Under the pieces are notes generated by a model. The model saw nothing but the letters and a program-made list of their open reading frames with translations, was not told where the DNA came from and did no database searches. This document shows, piece after piece, positions 23,410 through 32,834 of a stretch of 64,000 bases of DNA. This DNA is from JAGQOZ01 sp041399205 (GTDB taxonomy: Bacteria; Planctomycetota; Planctomycetia; Pirellulales; Pirellulaceae). Every line of letters begins with the position of its first letter. Positions within the stretch are counted from its first letter, which is position 1. The DNA lies in contig JAWKTK010000007.1 of the NCBI GenBank assembly GCA_041399205.1, positions 248,001 to 312,000 on the forward strand, given 5' to 3'. Position numbers and translations under genes: made by a program.

Positions 23410-23700
23410 CAATTCATAACCCGAAACGTATGTGAGGGAAAATTGAGCGATTCTGCAAACTCCTCGCTCACGCTTCTTGAAGGTTAGCTTTTTCATAGCC
23501 CGAAACGTAAGTGAGGGAAAACGGAGTGTTTCTCTGGTCCCTCGCTCACGCTTTTGAAGGCGCGCTTCTTCATAGCCCGAAACGTAAGTGAGGGAAAAAA
23601 CGGAGTGGTTTTCTTGGTCCCTCGCTCACGCGTCGGGCTAAGGAATTCTGCCGAGAAAACGCAAAAACGCAACTTCAAAACTCACGCTTCGGGCTAGGAA
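23410..23700. repeat. REP-like palindromic repeat cluster
   Basis: Three consecutive units begin CCCGAAACGTA(A/T)GTGAGGG at about 23420, 23498 and 23576. Each is followed by a short spacer and the complementary arm CCTCGCTCACGC. The last arm continues ...GTCGGGCTA, closing a long imperfect inverted repeat with TAGCCCGA, and a further partial CTCACGCTTCGGGCTA lies near 23680. The roughly 78-bp period and hairpin form fit REP/BIME-type elements. The units are variable and have no unique spacers of CRISPR type. They lie upstream of the VCBS gene start. Confidence 0.8.
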
Positions 23701-25270
23701 ATTCCGCCGAAAAACGCAATGGCAACTTCAAACTCACCTGATGTGGTTGGCCAAGTGACAGAACGATGGCAACAACGCGGCACTACTGTTGACGGCAATT
23801 CACTGCAATTAGGATTGAGCCATCATCTTTCGTCCGCATGTATCTGCACCAATAACTTGGTTCATTGCGAAACAATGAATCGAACAACGTCTTTGAACTT
23901 GGACGGTCGGGATGAATGATTTGAACGCTTCGGGCGTGATCCGAATTCGTTCGGGATGGTCATCCAATGTCACTTCGACAAAACGTGATATGACGATCGT
24001 ATTCGACTCCAGATCCGTTCGTCCTGAAACAGACTCCAAGCGATCAATCACCTCCTTCTAAGTCATTGGGTGTTTTGGGAACGACTTCCACCGTATCAAA
24101 TTGTTCGCAAAAGACAGAATTGGAAACGGTCGTCCAGCACGTGCCGCAAGTCTTCAATCTGAGTCACTTCGCGCGCCAGGTCGCTTGATCTGGTGCGTCC
24201 GCGTTCGAAAGACGCTGCTACTGTAACGAAAGTACGGAGCAGATGCAACCGGTGCCATCTCCCCAGTCGGTGATTGCGGAAGCGCGGGTTTATGAGTAAA
24301 CCGAAAGGTACTTCGAGCGAAGCGTTGGCTCCTGAATCCAAGTCATTTAGTCTGTCTGCCGCCAACTTGGCGACAAACGCCTGCGTGCGAATTCACTTGG
24401 TCCGGCACGTGGTGCGTCTTACGTTTGAAATTAGCGCGCTCGATCGAATCCGTTGACATGCCGACTAACGCTACACGTCCAATACCACTGTGGGAAAAGA
24501 GCCAGAAGTTGCCGAAGAATCGTCTTGATTTGCGTTGTCCCTGGTCACATTGCGTCTCCGCTGCCGGATGTAGGATACCGACGGCATTGTAAAAGAGGCA
24601 AAGCGAACGCGACGAGACCTAGAAGAGGCGGCAGCGCGGCCAAATGCGTCGGCCGAACAAGAAAAACACCCAAGACGATTATGCTGTGATGAATGCTGCA
24701 GCACTTCGAACCGCCGAAGATTTTCGTGGTCTGGAACCGCGCCCGCTGGTATTGATAGCGTTGGATCACCAGGTTGCTGTAGTGAACCTTGTAATGGGCG
24801 AGTGAATGCTCGCGCCTGGACATGAAACTGGGAATCGCTCGAATGGCGCGATAAGTTGTTGGTAGTGGTTGTGGTGGTGTCTCGTCGACAACCGCTCGAA
24901 AGAAACAGCGTGAACGATGTCAACCGGCTGAGGATTAATAATGACGCCACCTTGTGACGCCGAAGTTCCTGACGCTGCTTAAACCGACGAAATCGACCGG
25001 ATCTGATCACTAGGTCTGGAAGCGAATCGACTCGCGTCGTGAATTTGGCGTGATCGAAGGTGAAATGGTAGCCGAATTGGATTTGATGCCAGCCGAAGCA
25101 GAATAATTACTGCTGGCGAGCGGACGTCGCGAAGCGCGTCGACAAAGTCGCAGAAACCATGACTTCGAGCTAACGTCGAAACGGAAGAGAGGTGTAGCAA
25201 ACTGCCGTAGCCTGCAAGCGTTTTCCAAGATGTTAGGTCCGACTCATAAATCGAGCTCACGGGCCGACCT
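23701..25270. other. Unresolved region, possible decayed gene(s)
   Basis: No frame longer than 180 codons occurs and no product could be identified. On the minus strand there are protein-like stretches, such as RFVEVTLDDHPERIRITPEA near 23950 and a hydrophobic segment near 24650 (IIVLGVFLVRP, LLGLVAFALPLLQC). On the plus strand there are other plausible stretches: MSKPKGTSSEALAPESKSFS from 24292 and VIEGEMVAELDLMPAEAE near 25060. The flanking genes are rich in one-base indels, so one or two genes probably lie here, but neither strand nor family can be fixed by eye. Confidence 0.3.
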
Positions 25271-25296
25271 CCGTGCCTGAAACTTTCTCTGTTGAA

Positions 25297-26307
25297 TTAG
25301 GTCAAATACGTAGAATCTTCTGATTGCGTAAGTTTTAAATCAAGCAACCCGACCAGGAAGTCAATTGCGAATCCGCCAAAAGCATCAGTAGGAACGAAAC
25401 AGACCCAGATTACAGGGCGGAGTAAAGAACTCTGCGAACATCCACCTGCGCGAGCCGAGAGAGACAACGGCAATCGGTTGCATTCGAAAGCGCGCCGGAT
25501 CGTGGTTAAATGGGTCAACGACCAAGATTGGCAGAACGCAAACCGGGAAAGAAACGCTATTACCAAGTTTGAGAACCAGTACCAAGCGTGTCGCGGGCGA
25601 GCTTCGAAATAACTGGAAAGCAGCATGCCAGCCAAAAAGTCGCCATGGAGCAAGCCGTACGCTACGGCCGTCACCACGAAATTTGAGCCCGTTGATAACT
25701 TGAACAGGAACCGAATTCCGACGGCAACCCAACCAGGAACGTCCATCAAAAAGCGAAACAGAAACACGGCCACGGCGATTGGCGCAAAATCAAATAGCGC
25801 CCATCACGCCTGAAACGCGCTAGACGCACCTAGGCTGTGTTAGATACGAAGGTGATGCATCATTCGAATTCAACAACGTGAGCCAACCGGCTAACAAGCC
25901 GCAAGCCAACAGAACAGCAAATATCGAATTCGCCCAAAGTCGTGTTCAGCGTTGCAAGATCTGGCAGAAACCATATTGCCGCCCAGGTGCTGTGATAGCC
26001 GCCGTGCATGAACATCGCGGTCAATAGCGTCAGATAAACGTGCACGGGAGTTGGACGCAGCCCCCGGAACTGGAAACGACTGTTCGGTGCCATAATCTGT
26101 TTGAAAGACGACAACGCGATCATCCGTCACAATGTCGTTGCCCGTCAAAATCTCGGCGGGAACGGTGGAAAACGCGTTGGTGAAATTTGCATTGCTCTCC
26201 GCCGCCCTGTAGCCCGAAAAAGACCAGCACGTTGATGACAATCAAGCCGATCGTGATGATAGGAAACGTGGTTCGATCAGTGATCGTCATCACCAATGGG
26301 AAAACAT
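25297..26307 (-). pseudogene. Rhomboid-family intramembrane serine protease, frameshifted
   Basis: It starts at an ATG at 26307 behind GAAAAGGTCACT. Removing one inserted base gives MFPLVMTITDRTTFPIITIG and a first membrane helix (IGLIVINVLVFF). A long loop follows (TVPAEILTGNDIV, GLRPTPVHVYLTLLTAMFMH), then the conserved HGG of helix 2. The active-site motif G-A-S-S/G-A is visible near 25830 (SLGASSA, then GVMGAYLIL in the next frame), and the second catalytic residue lies in VAYGLLHGDFLAGML. The length of about 337 codons fits the family. Rhomboids cut transmembrane substrates within the inner membrane. About five frame changes are needed. It lies downstream of the SDR gene on the same strand. 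Confidence 0.72.
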
Positions 26308-26401
26308 AGTGACCTTTTCGATTTCGAAGTGGACCAAGGCAGGCAAAAATTGTCCGATATCCGCGTAGTCTGGACAAGTGCGAATCTAACCACTCTGGCA
26401 G

Positions 26402-27096
26402 TCACGGACAATTCACGCTACGGCCACGTCATTCGCGCCCAGCTGCAACAAGAACGGCACTGGCCGTACCAGCCTATCGCCCCGCACGCAGATGGATACG
26501 AAGCGGGCACCTGCCCCAAAAACAAGATTGTAGCATTTCGGTATTAATGATCCCTGGTTCACCGCCACAGCCAGCGAAGCCCTCGAGGTAATTCTTGCGA
26601 AAGCGCGCGAGTCATCCCTTCGACAGCCCACTTCGAAGCACAATACGGCGCCACCTTGGGCGAAGTCGACCGGCCCCAGCCCGAACTGAAATTGGCAATG
26701 ACCCCGACACCTGCTTGCATCATTGCCGGCAAGAAGGCTTTGCAGACAAACGCCGTGCCATTGACGTTAGTCGCTGTCAGTGACGCGAATTCGTCCGCCG
26801 CAATTTCCCACAGACAAGCGTCTGAATTAATCAGTGCGCCGCGTTGTTGATAACCAGATCGGGCGTTCCGCAGTGGCCACGATGTCGTTGGCCCACGCTT
26901 GGACTTGGTCAAAGTTCGCGACGTCCACAACATCAAAACGGTGCTGCGGGAACGAAGACGTCAATTCGTGAATAGCAGAAGCAGAACGAGCACACCCGGC
27001 AATTCGATGCCCCTTTCGCACAAATTCTTCTACCATCGCTCGTCCCAATCCTTTTGAAACGCCCGTGATCGCAATCAATCGTTTCGTTTCTGACAC
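26402..27096 (-). pseudogene. Short-chain dehydrogenase/reductase, frameshifted
   Basis: It starts at a GTG at 27096 behind AAGGGAGTGCAGT. The N-terminus RLIAITGVSKGLGRAMVEEF carries the nucleotide-binding TGxxxGxG motif. The active site S...Y-x-x-x-K is present as NFSSGWG and APYCASKWAVEG. Together with LINSDACLWEIAADEF and NVNGTAFVCKAFLPAMMQAG, this gives a classical SDR of about 230 codons. There are three to four frame changes, near 26855, 26640 and 26420; the true end is estimated at a TGA at 26402 after correction. Substrate is unknown; the enzyme would use NAD(P)H in the cytoplasm. It stands between rhomboid and Gfo/Idh genes on the same strand. Confidence 0.75.
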
Positions 27097-27205
27097 ACTG
27101 CACTCCCTTTCTGGCTAACTTCGTTTCAATCTCCATTCCACTGTTGGGTTTGCGGAAAGGAAAAACCGCTCGGCGAGTTCAAATAGCTGAAGTACGCAAA
27201 ATCGC

Positions 27206-27239
27206 GAAATAAAAACGCTCGGCGAGTTTCACCGAGCGT
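27206..27239 (-). terminator. Rho-independent terminator of the Gfo/Idh gene
   Basis: Read on the minus strand, ACGCTCGGTGA, AAC, TCGCCGAGCGT forms an 11-bp stem (one G-T pair) with a tight loop, followed by TTTTTATTT. It sits just past the end of the oxidoreductase gene. A partial copy of one arm (ccgctcggcgagttc) lies a few bases further on, near 27170. Confidence 0.8.
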
Positions 27240-27282
27240 CTTGATTCGTACGGTCATGGATCATGGCCAACAATGGCGGCAG

Positions 27283-28459
27283 CTATTTTCCGAGCGGATG
27301 CGGTTTGTGCGGCAGCCAAGCACCATTGACTACTGGCCACGCATTGCTGAATGAAATACATCCCTTCCACGCCATCATAGACATTCGGGTAGACTGGGTA
27401 TTCTTGGCTTCAAAAGCTTGGCCCAGGGCACGAGCTGCCATGGCGTCGTACGCACTGCGGAGATAGACGTTGGCAACGCTCAAAGAAAGCTTCCACGACC
27501 GATGGCAAACTGGCACGCTGCCTGTCCGGACGCGTTCATGAACGGAGTGCTGGGATCACGAGTATAAATGCGGTGCGGTTCGCCGTTTTGACGGACGATC
27601 ATCTGGTTCGGCTCTTCTGTCGCCATTGTAGCGAACCCCGGTGCCATCAATTTCAATGAACAAATCGTTTTCTCGTCCATGGCTGATTTGCGACGCCGTT
27701 ACGGTCCCCAATGCCCATTTTCAAAGCGAATCACCGCCACCGTAGTCGTCCAATTTGCGACCTTCCACAAATGTCTTCGCGACAGCTGATCGATTCGCAG
27801 CAGACCAGTCATGTATCGCCCTGTTGTAGGCATGCGGGCAATGTCACCAAAGCAGTTCGCCGCACCGCCTTTCCGACGGATCGGTTCGCCGCCGAGTTTC
27901 TGGTCGTCGTTTTCCAGGCGAGTACGCAGCCAGCCTTAACGTGACCGAACGAACCGCATTGATTTCGCCCAGTTCGCCACTTTGAATCATTTCTCGCGCT
28001 CGACGGAACCAGCGCGGATAGCCTGGGGCATAGTTGTGGCTTGATATAACACAACGCCCGATCTCTTCGACCGTTTTCTGGAAGTTCTTCTGCTCAGGCC
28101 AAATCGAATGTCATTGGTTTGTCACAGATGACATTGAAGCCGGCTTCCACAGCCGCTTTGGCGATGGCAGGCGGTGCGGATTATGCGGCAACGGAAACGG
28201 AAGCCAATGCGTTGATCTTCTGGCAACGCCTTTTCCGCTTCCAGCATTTCCGTGACCGAACCATACGCTCGATCCACTGGAATGTCATAATCAGCGCCGA
28301 CGCTTCGGCTCGTTCCGGATTCGACGATGGGCGGCACCCGCCACCAATGCCGCAGCATTATCCAGTACGGTTGCCGTACAATGGACTCGGCCACAAACGA
28401 ACCTTGTCCGCCTCCGACAGCGCCATTCGCAACTTGCGATTTAAATCACCATTCAGCAT
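27283..28459 (-). pseudogene. Gfo/Idh/MocA-family oxidoreductase, frameshifted
   Basis: It starts at an ATG at 28459 downstream of CGAGGAGGAA. Across frames the protein reads MLNGDLNRKLRMAL, then VGADYDIPVDRAYGSVTEML, EAEKALPEDQRIGF, and KAAVEAGFNVICDKPMTFDL, which holds the E/D-K-P motif of this dehydrogenase family. The end is MIVRQNGEPHRIYTRD, SVANVYLRSAYDAMAARA and NVYDGVEGMYFIQQCVASS. Members are NAD(P)-dependent sugar or inositol dehydrogenases with a Rossmann fold; the substrate cannot be told. The length of about 390 codons is normal, so the gene is complete but crossed by about ten indels. A strong terminator follows at 27206-27239. Confidence 0.78.
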
Positions 28460-28859
28460 TACTGTTTATGATTCCTCCTCGAGAAAAATAACCAAATTCT
28501 GTTACGTTTGCCAAGTCGGAACAGGCTTGACCAACGGGTTCGACCAACTGCTGCGGATATGTCCCAATTGCCGGGTAGCTGCTTGGCGGCGAACGTCCAG
28601 CGAACACCTTTTTTAGCAGAATTGGCTGAATTCGCCAGTCGACCGATTAATCGGGTTAGGCAAATGGTTGGCGATCATTCGTGCTACACATTTACCCAAC
28701 GAATTGTCGGTGAATACTAATGTCGACCGTCTCCAGCAACGCTTTGGCAGCAATTTCGCTATGCTAAGGAGATCAAGATGACTTGGACTGGCAGGGAGTT
28801 TAGTGTCAGCGTACAAGATCAAGATGATTCGAATTCCAGTACAAATGGGAGGTTCGACC
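28460..28859. other. Divergent intergenic region
   Basis: About 400 bases lie between the Gfo/Idh gene (minus) and the secreted-protein gene (plus). Near 28765 the sequence CTAAGGAGATCAAGATG is a strong ribosome site plus ATG, but its frame runs out of phase with the protein that starts at 28860. The real start of that gene could lie there if an indel intervenes. Nothing else was recognised. Confidence 0.4.
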
Positions 28860-29553
28860 ATGATTTACCGCATTTGGCAACTTCGTTACTCGTTTCTGAC
28901 AGCCGCCTTGTTGTTTATCTGTGGCGTTTGGTGGTCCACCGATTCGCCACATGCTGGCCCGACAGACAATTGAATGCGATTGAATCAGCTGGCCGAGCAG
29001 TTCGAACAAATAATAATTCGAATGCGGTTGAATCGGCGGCCGAGCGGATCGAACAAATACCCGAATGTGTCAACCTCGGCGGGCCGAGCGATCTGCCTGG
29101 GTTGCTTCGGCTGACGCCGCCCAGCAATCGATGCATTTGCCGTGCTTACAGGCCCCATCGACCAGGATGTCGAAGGTTTTTACACTTTGGACTATCTGAC
29201 AGGCGACTTGCAATGTGCCGTGTTGAACTACCGGACGGGGAAATCTCCGAGGTCTGTTTCGAACCAATGTGGTCAAGGATTTGGGAAGCGCCGGGCAGAA
29301 TCCTAAATATTTGATGGTCACGGGACGAATTTCGCTGCCTGCGGAGCATCGCCGCGAGTTGCCGAATCGGCCGTGTATGTTCTGGATTCCAATACGGGTA
29401 ACTTTGTCGTCTACACGCTGCCATGGCGGGGCGAAATGGCGTCGGTCGGAGCGCCGCAGGCGGGTCAATTGGTGGTGCTGGACTACGGTAGCCTCGCGAA
29501 TCCGTCGTGGTCGAATAGCAAGCAACGGTCCGGTGATAATTCGCGGAAATTGA
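28860..29553 (+). pseudogene. Conserved planctomycete secreted protein of unknown function, frameshifted
   Basis: It starts at an ATG at 28860 behind ATGGGAGGTTCGACC. The N-terminal membrane or signal segment is SFLTAALLFICGVWW, followed by an Ala/Glu/Asn-rich spacer (NNNSNAVESAAERIEQI). The conserved core across frames is DQDVEGFYTLDYLTG, LQCAVLNYRTGK, NPKYLMVTGRISLPA and MYVLDSNTGNFVVYTLPWRG, then EMASVGAPQAGQLVVLDYGS. I recognise this pattern from uncharacterised planctomycete proteins but know no function for it. It could be periplasmic. At least five frame changes occur. It ends about 20 bases before thiS and may be co-transcribed with it. Confidence 0.55.
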
Positions 29554-29571
29554 AGAAGCGAGATTTAAACA

Positions 29572-29771
29572 GTGAAGGTGTTTGTCAATAACCAAGAAAC
29601 GGATGTCGCGTCGGAAGCATCACAGCGCAGTTGCTGCAGCAGTTGCAGATCCATTCGCCAGCCGTGGCAGTCGAAGTGAATTTGGGAAGTTGTCCTGAAC
29701 AGCAGCATGCGTCACTGGTACTGCAAGACGGAGACCGTTTGGAAATTGTAACGTTAGTGGGTGGAGGTTAA
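29572..29771 (+). pseudogene. thiS: Sulfur carrier protein ThiS, frameshifted
   Basis: It starts at a GTG at 29572 (MKVFVNNQETDVASEA) and then, one frame over, continues TAQLLQQLQIHSPAVAVEVN. It ends LQDGDRLEIVTLVGGG, carrying the C-terminal Gly-Gly tail that is thiocarboxylated to donate sulfur to the thiazole ring of thiamine. The length of about 66 residues is normal. Three indels are visible. One base is missing near 29622. TTGGGAAGTTGTCCTGAAC should probably read TTGGAAGTTGTCCCTGAAC (NLEVVPEQ), an insertion and a deletion that cancel. The terminal Gly-Gly-Gly and the following thiG, one base away, make the call firm. Confidence 0.8.
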
Positions 29772-29772
29772 C

Positions 29773-30633
29773 GTGGCGTCGGATTCGTGCTGCCAAAGGC
29801 CATTTCTGATTCGCCGTTCCAATTGGGGCCGTATTCGTTTACCAGCTGCCTGATCGCTGGTTTCGGCCGCCAACAAACCGGCGAAGAGATGGCTGAATGC
29901 CGGTGGCTTTCCGCTGCCGAATGCATCACGGTGGCCGTGCGTCGCGAACGTCTGTACGACAGCAAAGGCCACAACATTCTGGATTTCATTGACCTGGATC
30001 GTTACTGCTTGCTGCCCAACACTGCCGGTTGCTACACCGTCGAAGACGCCGTCCGAACTGCTCGTCTAGGACGAGAGGATCCGCAGCTTGAACAATCCTG
30101 GTGCAACTTGCTGAAGCTGGAACCGGGTGACGGCAAGACCTTGTTGCCCAACCCGATGGCGACCATCGAAGCCACGGAACAATTGGTCCAAGAAGGCTTC
30201 TTCCGTCCTGTGCTATACCACGGATGACCCCATGGTGGCGATTCGCCTGAAACAGGCCGATACTGCGGATGCCGGCCGGCAGTCCAATTGGCTCTGGGCC
30301 AAGGAATCTTGAATCCCAACAATCTGTGTGCATCTGTCTCGAATACTTGAAGGACAACGGATCCGGACTACCCTGTGATTGTGGACGCCGGAGTAGGCAC
30401 GCTAGCGATGTGGCATTTGCCATGGAACTGGGCGTCGATGGTGTTTTGCTGAATACCGCCACTGCTCACGCGAAAGATCCAGGAAAATGGCTCAGGCCAT
30501 GAACTTGGCTTGCCAAGCCGGACGATTGGCCTATCTGGCTGGTCGCATTCCCAAGCGTCTGTACGCTACCGCCAGTAGTCCGGAAGATCATTTGATCCAG
30601 GCATCTTCGGAAGGCACGGATTCAGCCAACTAA
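29773..30633 (+). pseudogene. thiG: Thiazole synthase ThiG, frameshifted
   Basis: It starts at a GTG at 29773, its ribosome site GTGGAGG lying in the end of thiS. The protein reads LPKAISDSPFQLGPYSFTS, then MAECRWLSAAECITVAVRRE, LPNTAGCYTVEDAVRTARLG, and GDGKTLLPNPMATIEATEQL, whose lysine is placed to form the Schiff base with deoxyxylulose phosphate. The phosphate-binding end is VIVDAGVG-like, then ASDVAFAMELGVDGVLLNTA. ThiG makes the thiazole phosphate of thiamine in the cytoplasm together with ThiS. The first 150 codons are nearly clean and the rest has about six one-base changes. The length matches the family. The start of the helicase gene follows after about 11 bases. Confidence 0.85.
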
Positions 30634-30644
30634 GTTGGACTTGT

Positions 30645-32687
30645 TTGGAAAGCGTCGGCCACCGTTGGTTCGCCGGCCAAAATTCGGGTTTGCAAGATGA
30701 AACATTGAGCAGTAGTACGTCTCCCGCCTTTCGCCCTGACGACATCTTAGGTCCGGATGGTTTTGTCGCAAAAAGACTCAAGTCTTACGAAGTCCGCCAC
30801 CAGCAATTGGAAATGGCCAACGCCGTATCCAACGCTTTGTCAGCCAAAAACACTTGGTAGTGGGAAGCCGCACCGGCATCGAAAGAGCTTTGCCTACTTG
30901 GTCCCCGCCATTCTGAAAGTTTGCGAAGAACAAGCGAACCAAAGCAGCCAAGACGAACCAAATCGAATTGTCATTTCCACACAATCATCAGTCTACAAGA
31001 ACAGCTGATTCAAAAAGATATCCCGTTTCAATAGGCATCATTCCGTTGGAGTTTTCTGCCGTGCTGGTCAAGGGCCGAGGCAACTATCTAAGCCTGCGAC
31101 GCCTGCACAACGCGCTGGAACGCAGCGGCACGTTGTTTCACCGTCCAGAAGATGGATCTGCTGCAAGAGATCTGTTCGTGGGCTCGTAATACCACGGGAC
31201 GGTTCACTGGCAGATTTTCCCTTTCGCCCCACTGCGAGTGTTTGGGACGAAGTGGCCAGCGACAGCGGAAATCGCTTGGGTCGAAAATGCCCCACGTTCA
31301 AGCGATGCTTATTATCAGGTTGTGAAATCGCGCAAAAAACGCACAAATCTGATCGTCAATCACGCTCTGTTCTTTAGCGACTTGGCACTGCGGCAAGTCA
31401 AAGCCAGTATCATTCCCGACTACCAAGCCGTCATCTTCGATGAAGCACATACCCTGGAAGCGGTTGCTAGTGATCACATGGATTACGAGTGACTTCGGGG
31501 CAGACTGATTATACGCTGAACAAACTGTATAACGATCGCACCAACAAGGTATCGCCTATCGTCACTTGGCCAGAAGCAGAAAAGCGCAGAATCGTTGCCG
31601 AGAACGAGCTCGTGATTTTTTCACCGACTTGACTATTGGCGAGAAGAACAGGCGAAAACTTCAACGGTCGCATTGCACAAACACAGATTGTGCCGAATGG
31701 TCTTCGCCCGAACTGACCAACTGGCTCGCATGGTGCGAACCAAAGGCGAAAGTCTTTCCAACGAAAGCGACCGCCAAGATTTTGTCGCCGCCGACCGGTT
31801 AGACGGCTGTCCACTGAATTATCCGATTGGCTCGCCAACACGTTAACGACGGCGTCTATTGATTGAACGCACTGAAACTCGACGTCAGGCACCTCGCATC
31901 AGCCTGGCAGCGCGCCGATTGACATCGGTTCTCTGTTACAACAGCGTTCCGTTCAGTGCCGAACTTGCATTTTGACCAAGCGCCACATTGAGCGTTTCGG
32001 CAAGATGGCGTCGTTCGACTATTTCAAGATCGTATCGGCTTGACGCAAACACGTTCGTTACATGACAGTCCGTTCGACTATCAAAAACAAGCCAAGATTA
32101 TTGTACAGAGGCATGCCGATCCGTCCAGCAAGGCCGACTATGAACGACTGACAGCGGCCATGATCGTTGTTACGTGAAGCGAACCGATGGCCGCGCGTTC
32201 GCGTTGTTCACCAGTTACGACATGCTGCGCCGAGTAGCATCGCGAATTGCACCGGCCTTGCGAGAAGAAGACATTGCCATCTATACGCAAGAAGCCGGAT
32301 GTCTCGAGGCCATTTGCTGGACCAATTCAAAGCCAATCCTCGTTCGCTGATGGGGACCGACAGCTGGCAAGGCGTGGATGTTGGGCGAGCCGCTGTCCAA
32401 CGTGATTATCACCAAGCTGCCGTTTAGCGTGCCGATCAAATCCGCTGCTGCAAGCAAGGTTAGAGGCGATTCGAGCGCGGCGGCAATCCGTTCTGCGAAC
32501 ATCAATTGCCGGAAGCCATTATTAAACTTCAAACAAGGCTTCTGGACGCTTAATTCGAACCAGATCCGATACGGGAATTGTCGTCATCCTAGATCCTCGG
32601 ATTCGCACCAAATACTACGGCCGCTTTTTTGAATCACTTCCCGAATGCAAACTTGTCGAAGAATCGGTCAGCAGATTCGTATGTTGA
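30645..32687 (+). pseudogene. DinG-like ATP-dependent DNA helicase, frameshifted
   Basis: About 680 codons, the usual length for DinG-type superfamily 2 helicases, can be followed in alternating frames. Seen in order: DDILGPDGFVAKRLKSYEVR, KSFAYLVPAILKVCEEQA (end of a damaged Walker A), VLVKGRGNYLSLRRLHNALE, GRKCPTFKRC (two cysteines of a likely Fe-S cluster), NLIVNHALFFSDLAL and the DEAH box in AVIFDEAHTLEAVASDH. The C-terminal part has ALFTSYDMLRRVASRIAPAL and LLNFKQGFGRLIRTRSDTG-type motif VI, ending CKLVEESVSRFVC. Such enzymes unwind DNA or R-loops 5' to 3'. A dozen or more indels are present. The start is uncertain; it follows thiG closely and may share its transcript. Confidence 0.72.
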
Positions 32688-32834
32688 TTGAGACGTTTGT
32701 AGCGGTATGCGGCGACGGCAAACAGTTATGTAAACTTCGAAGCAAACAGAATGCTCGATTCTGGGTGCCGGAGACCGACTCGCTACGCGTCAGATCGAAA
32801 GATCCGTCAACTTGGTCGGTAAGGCTCGGCTCAA

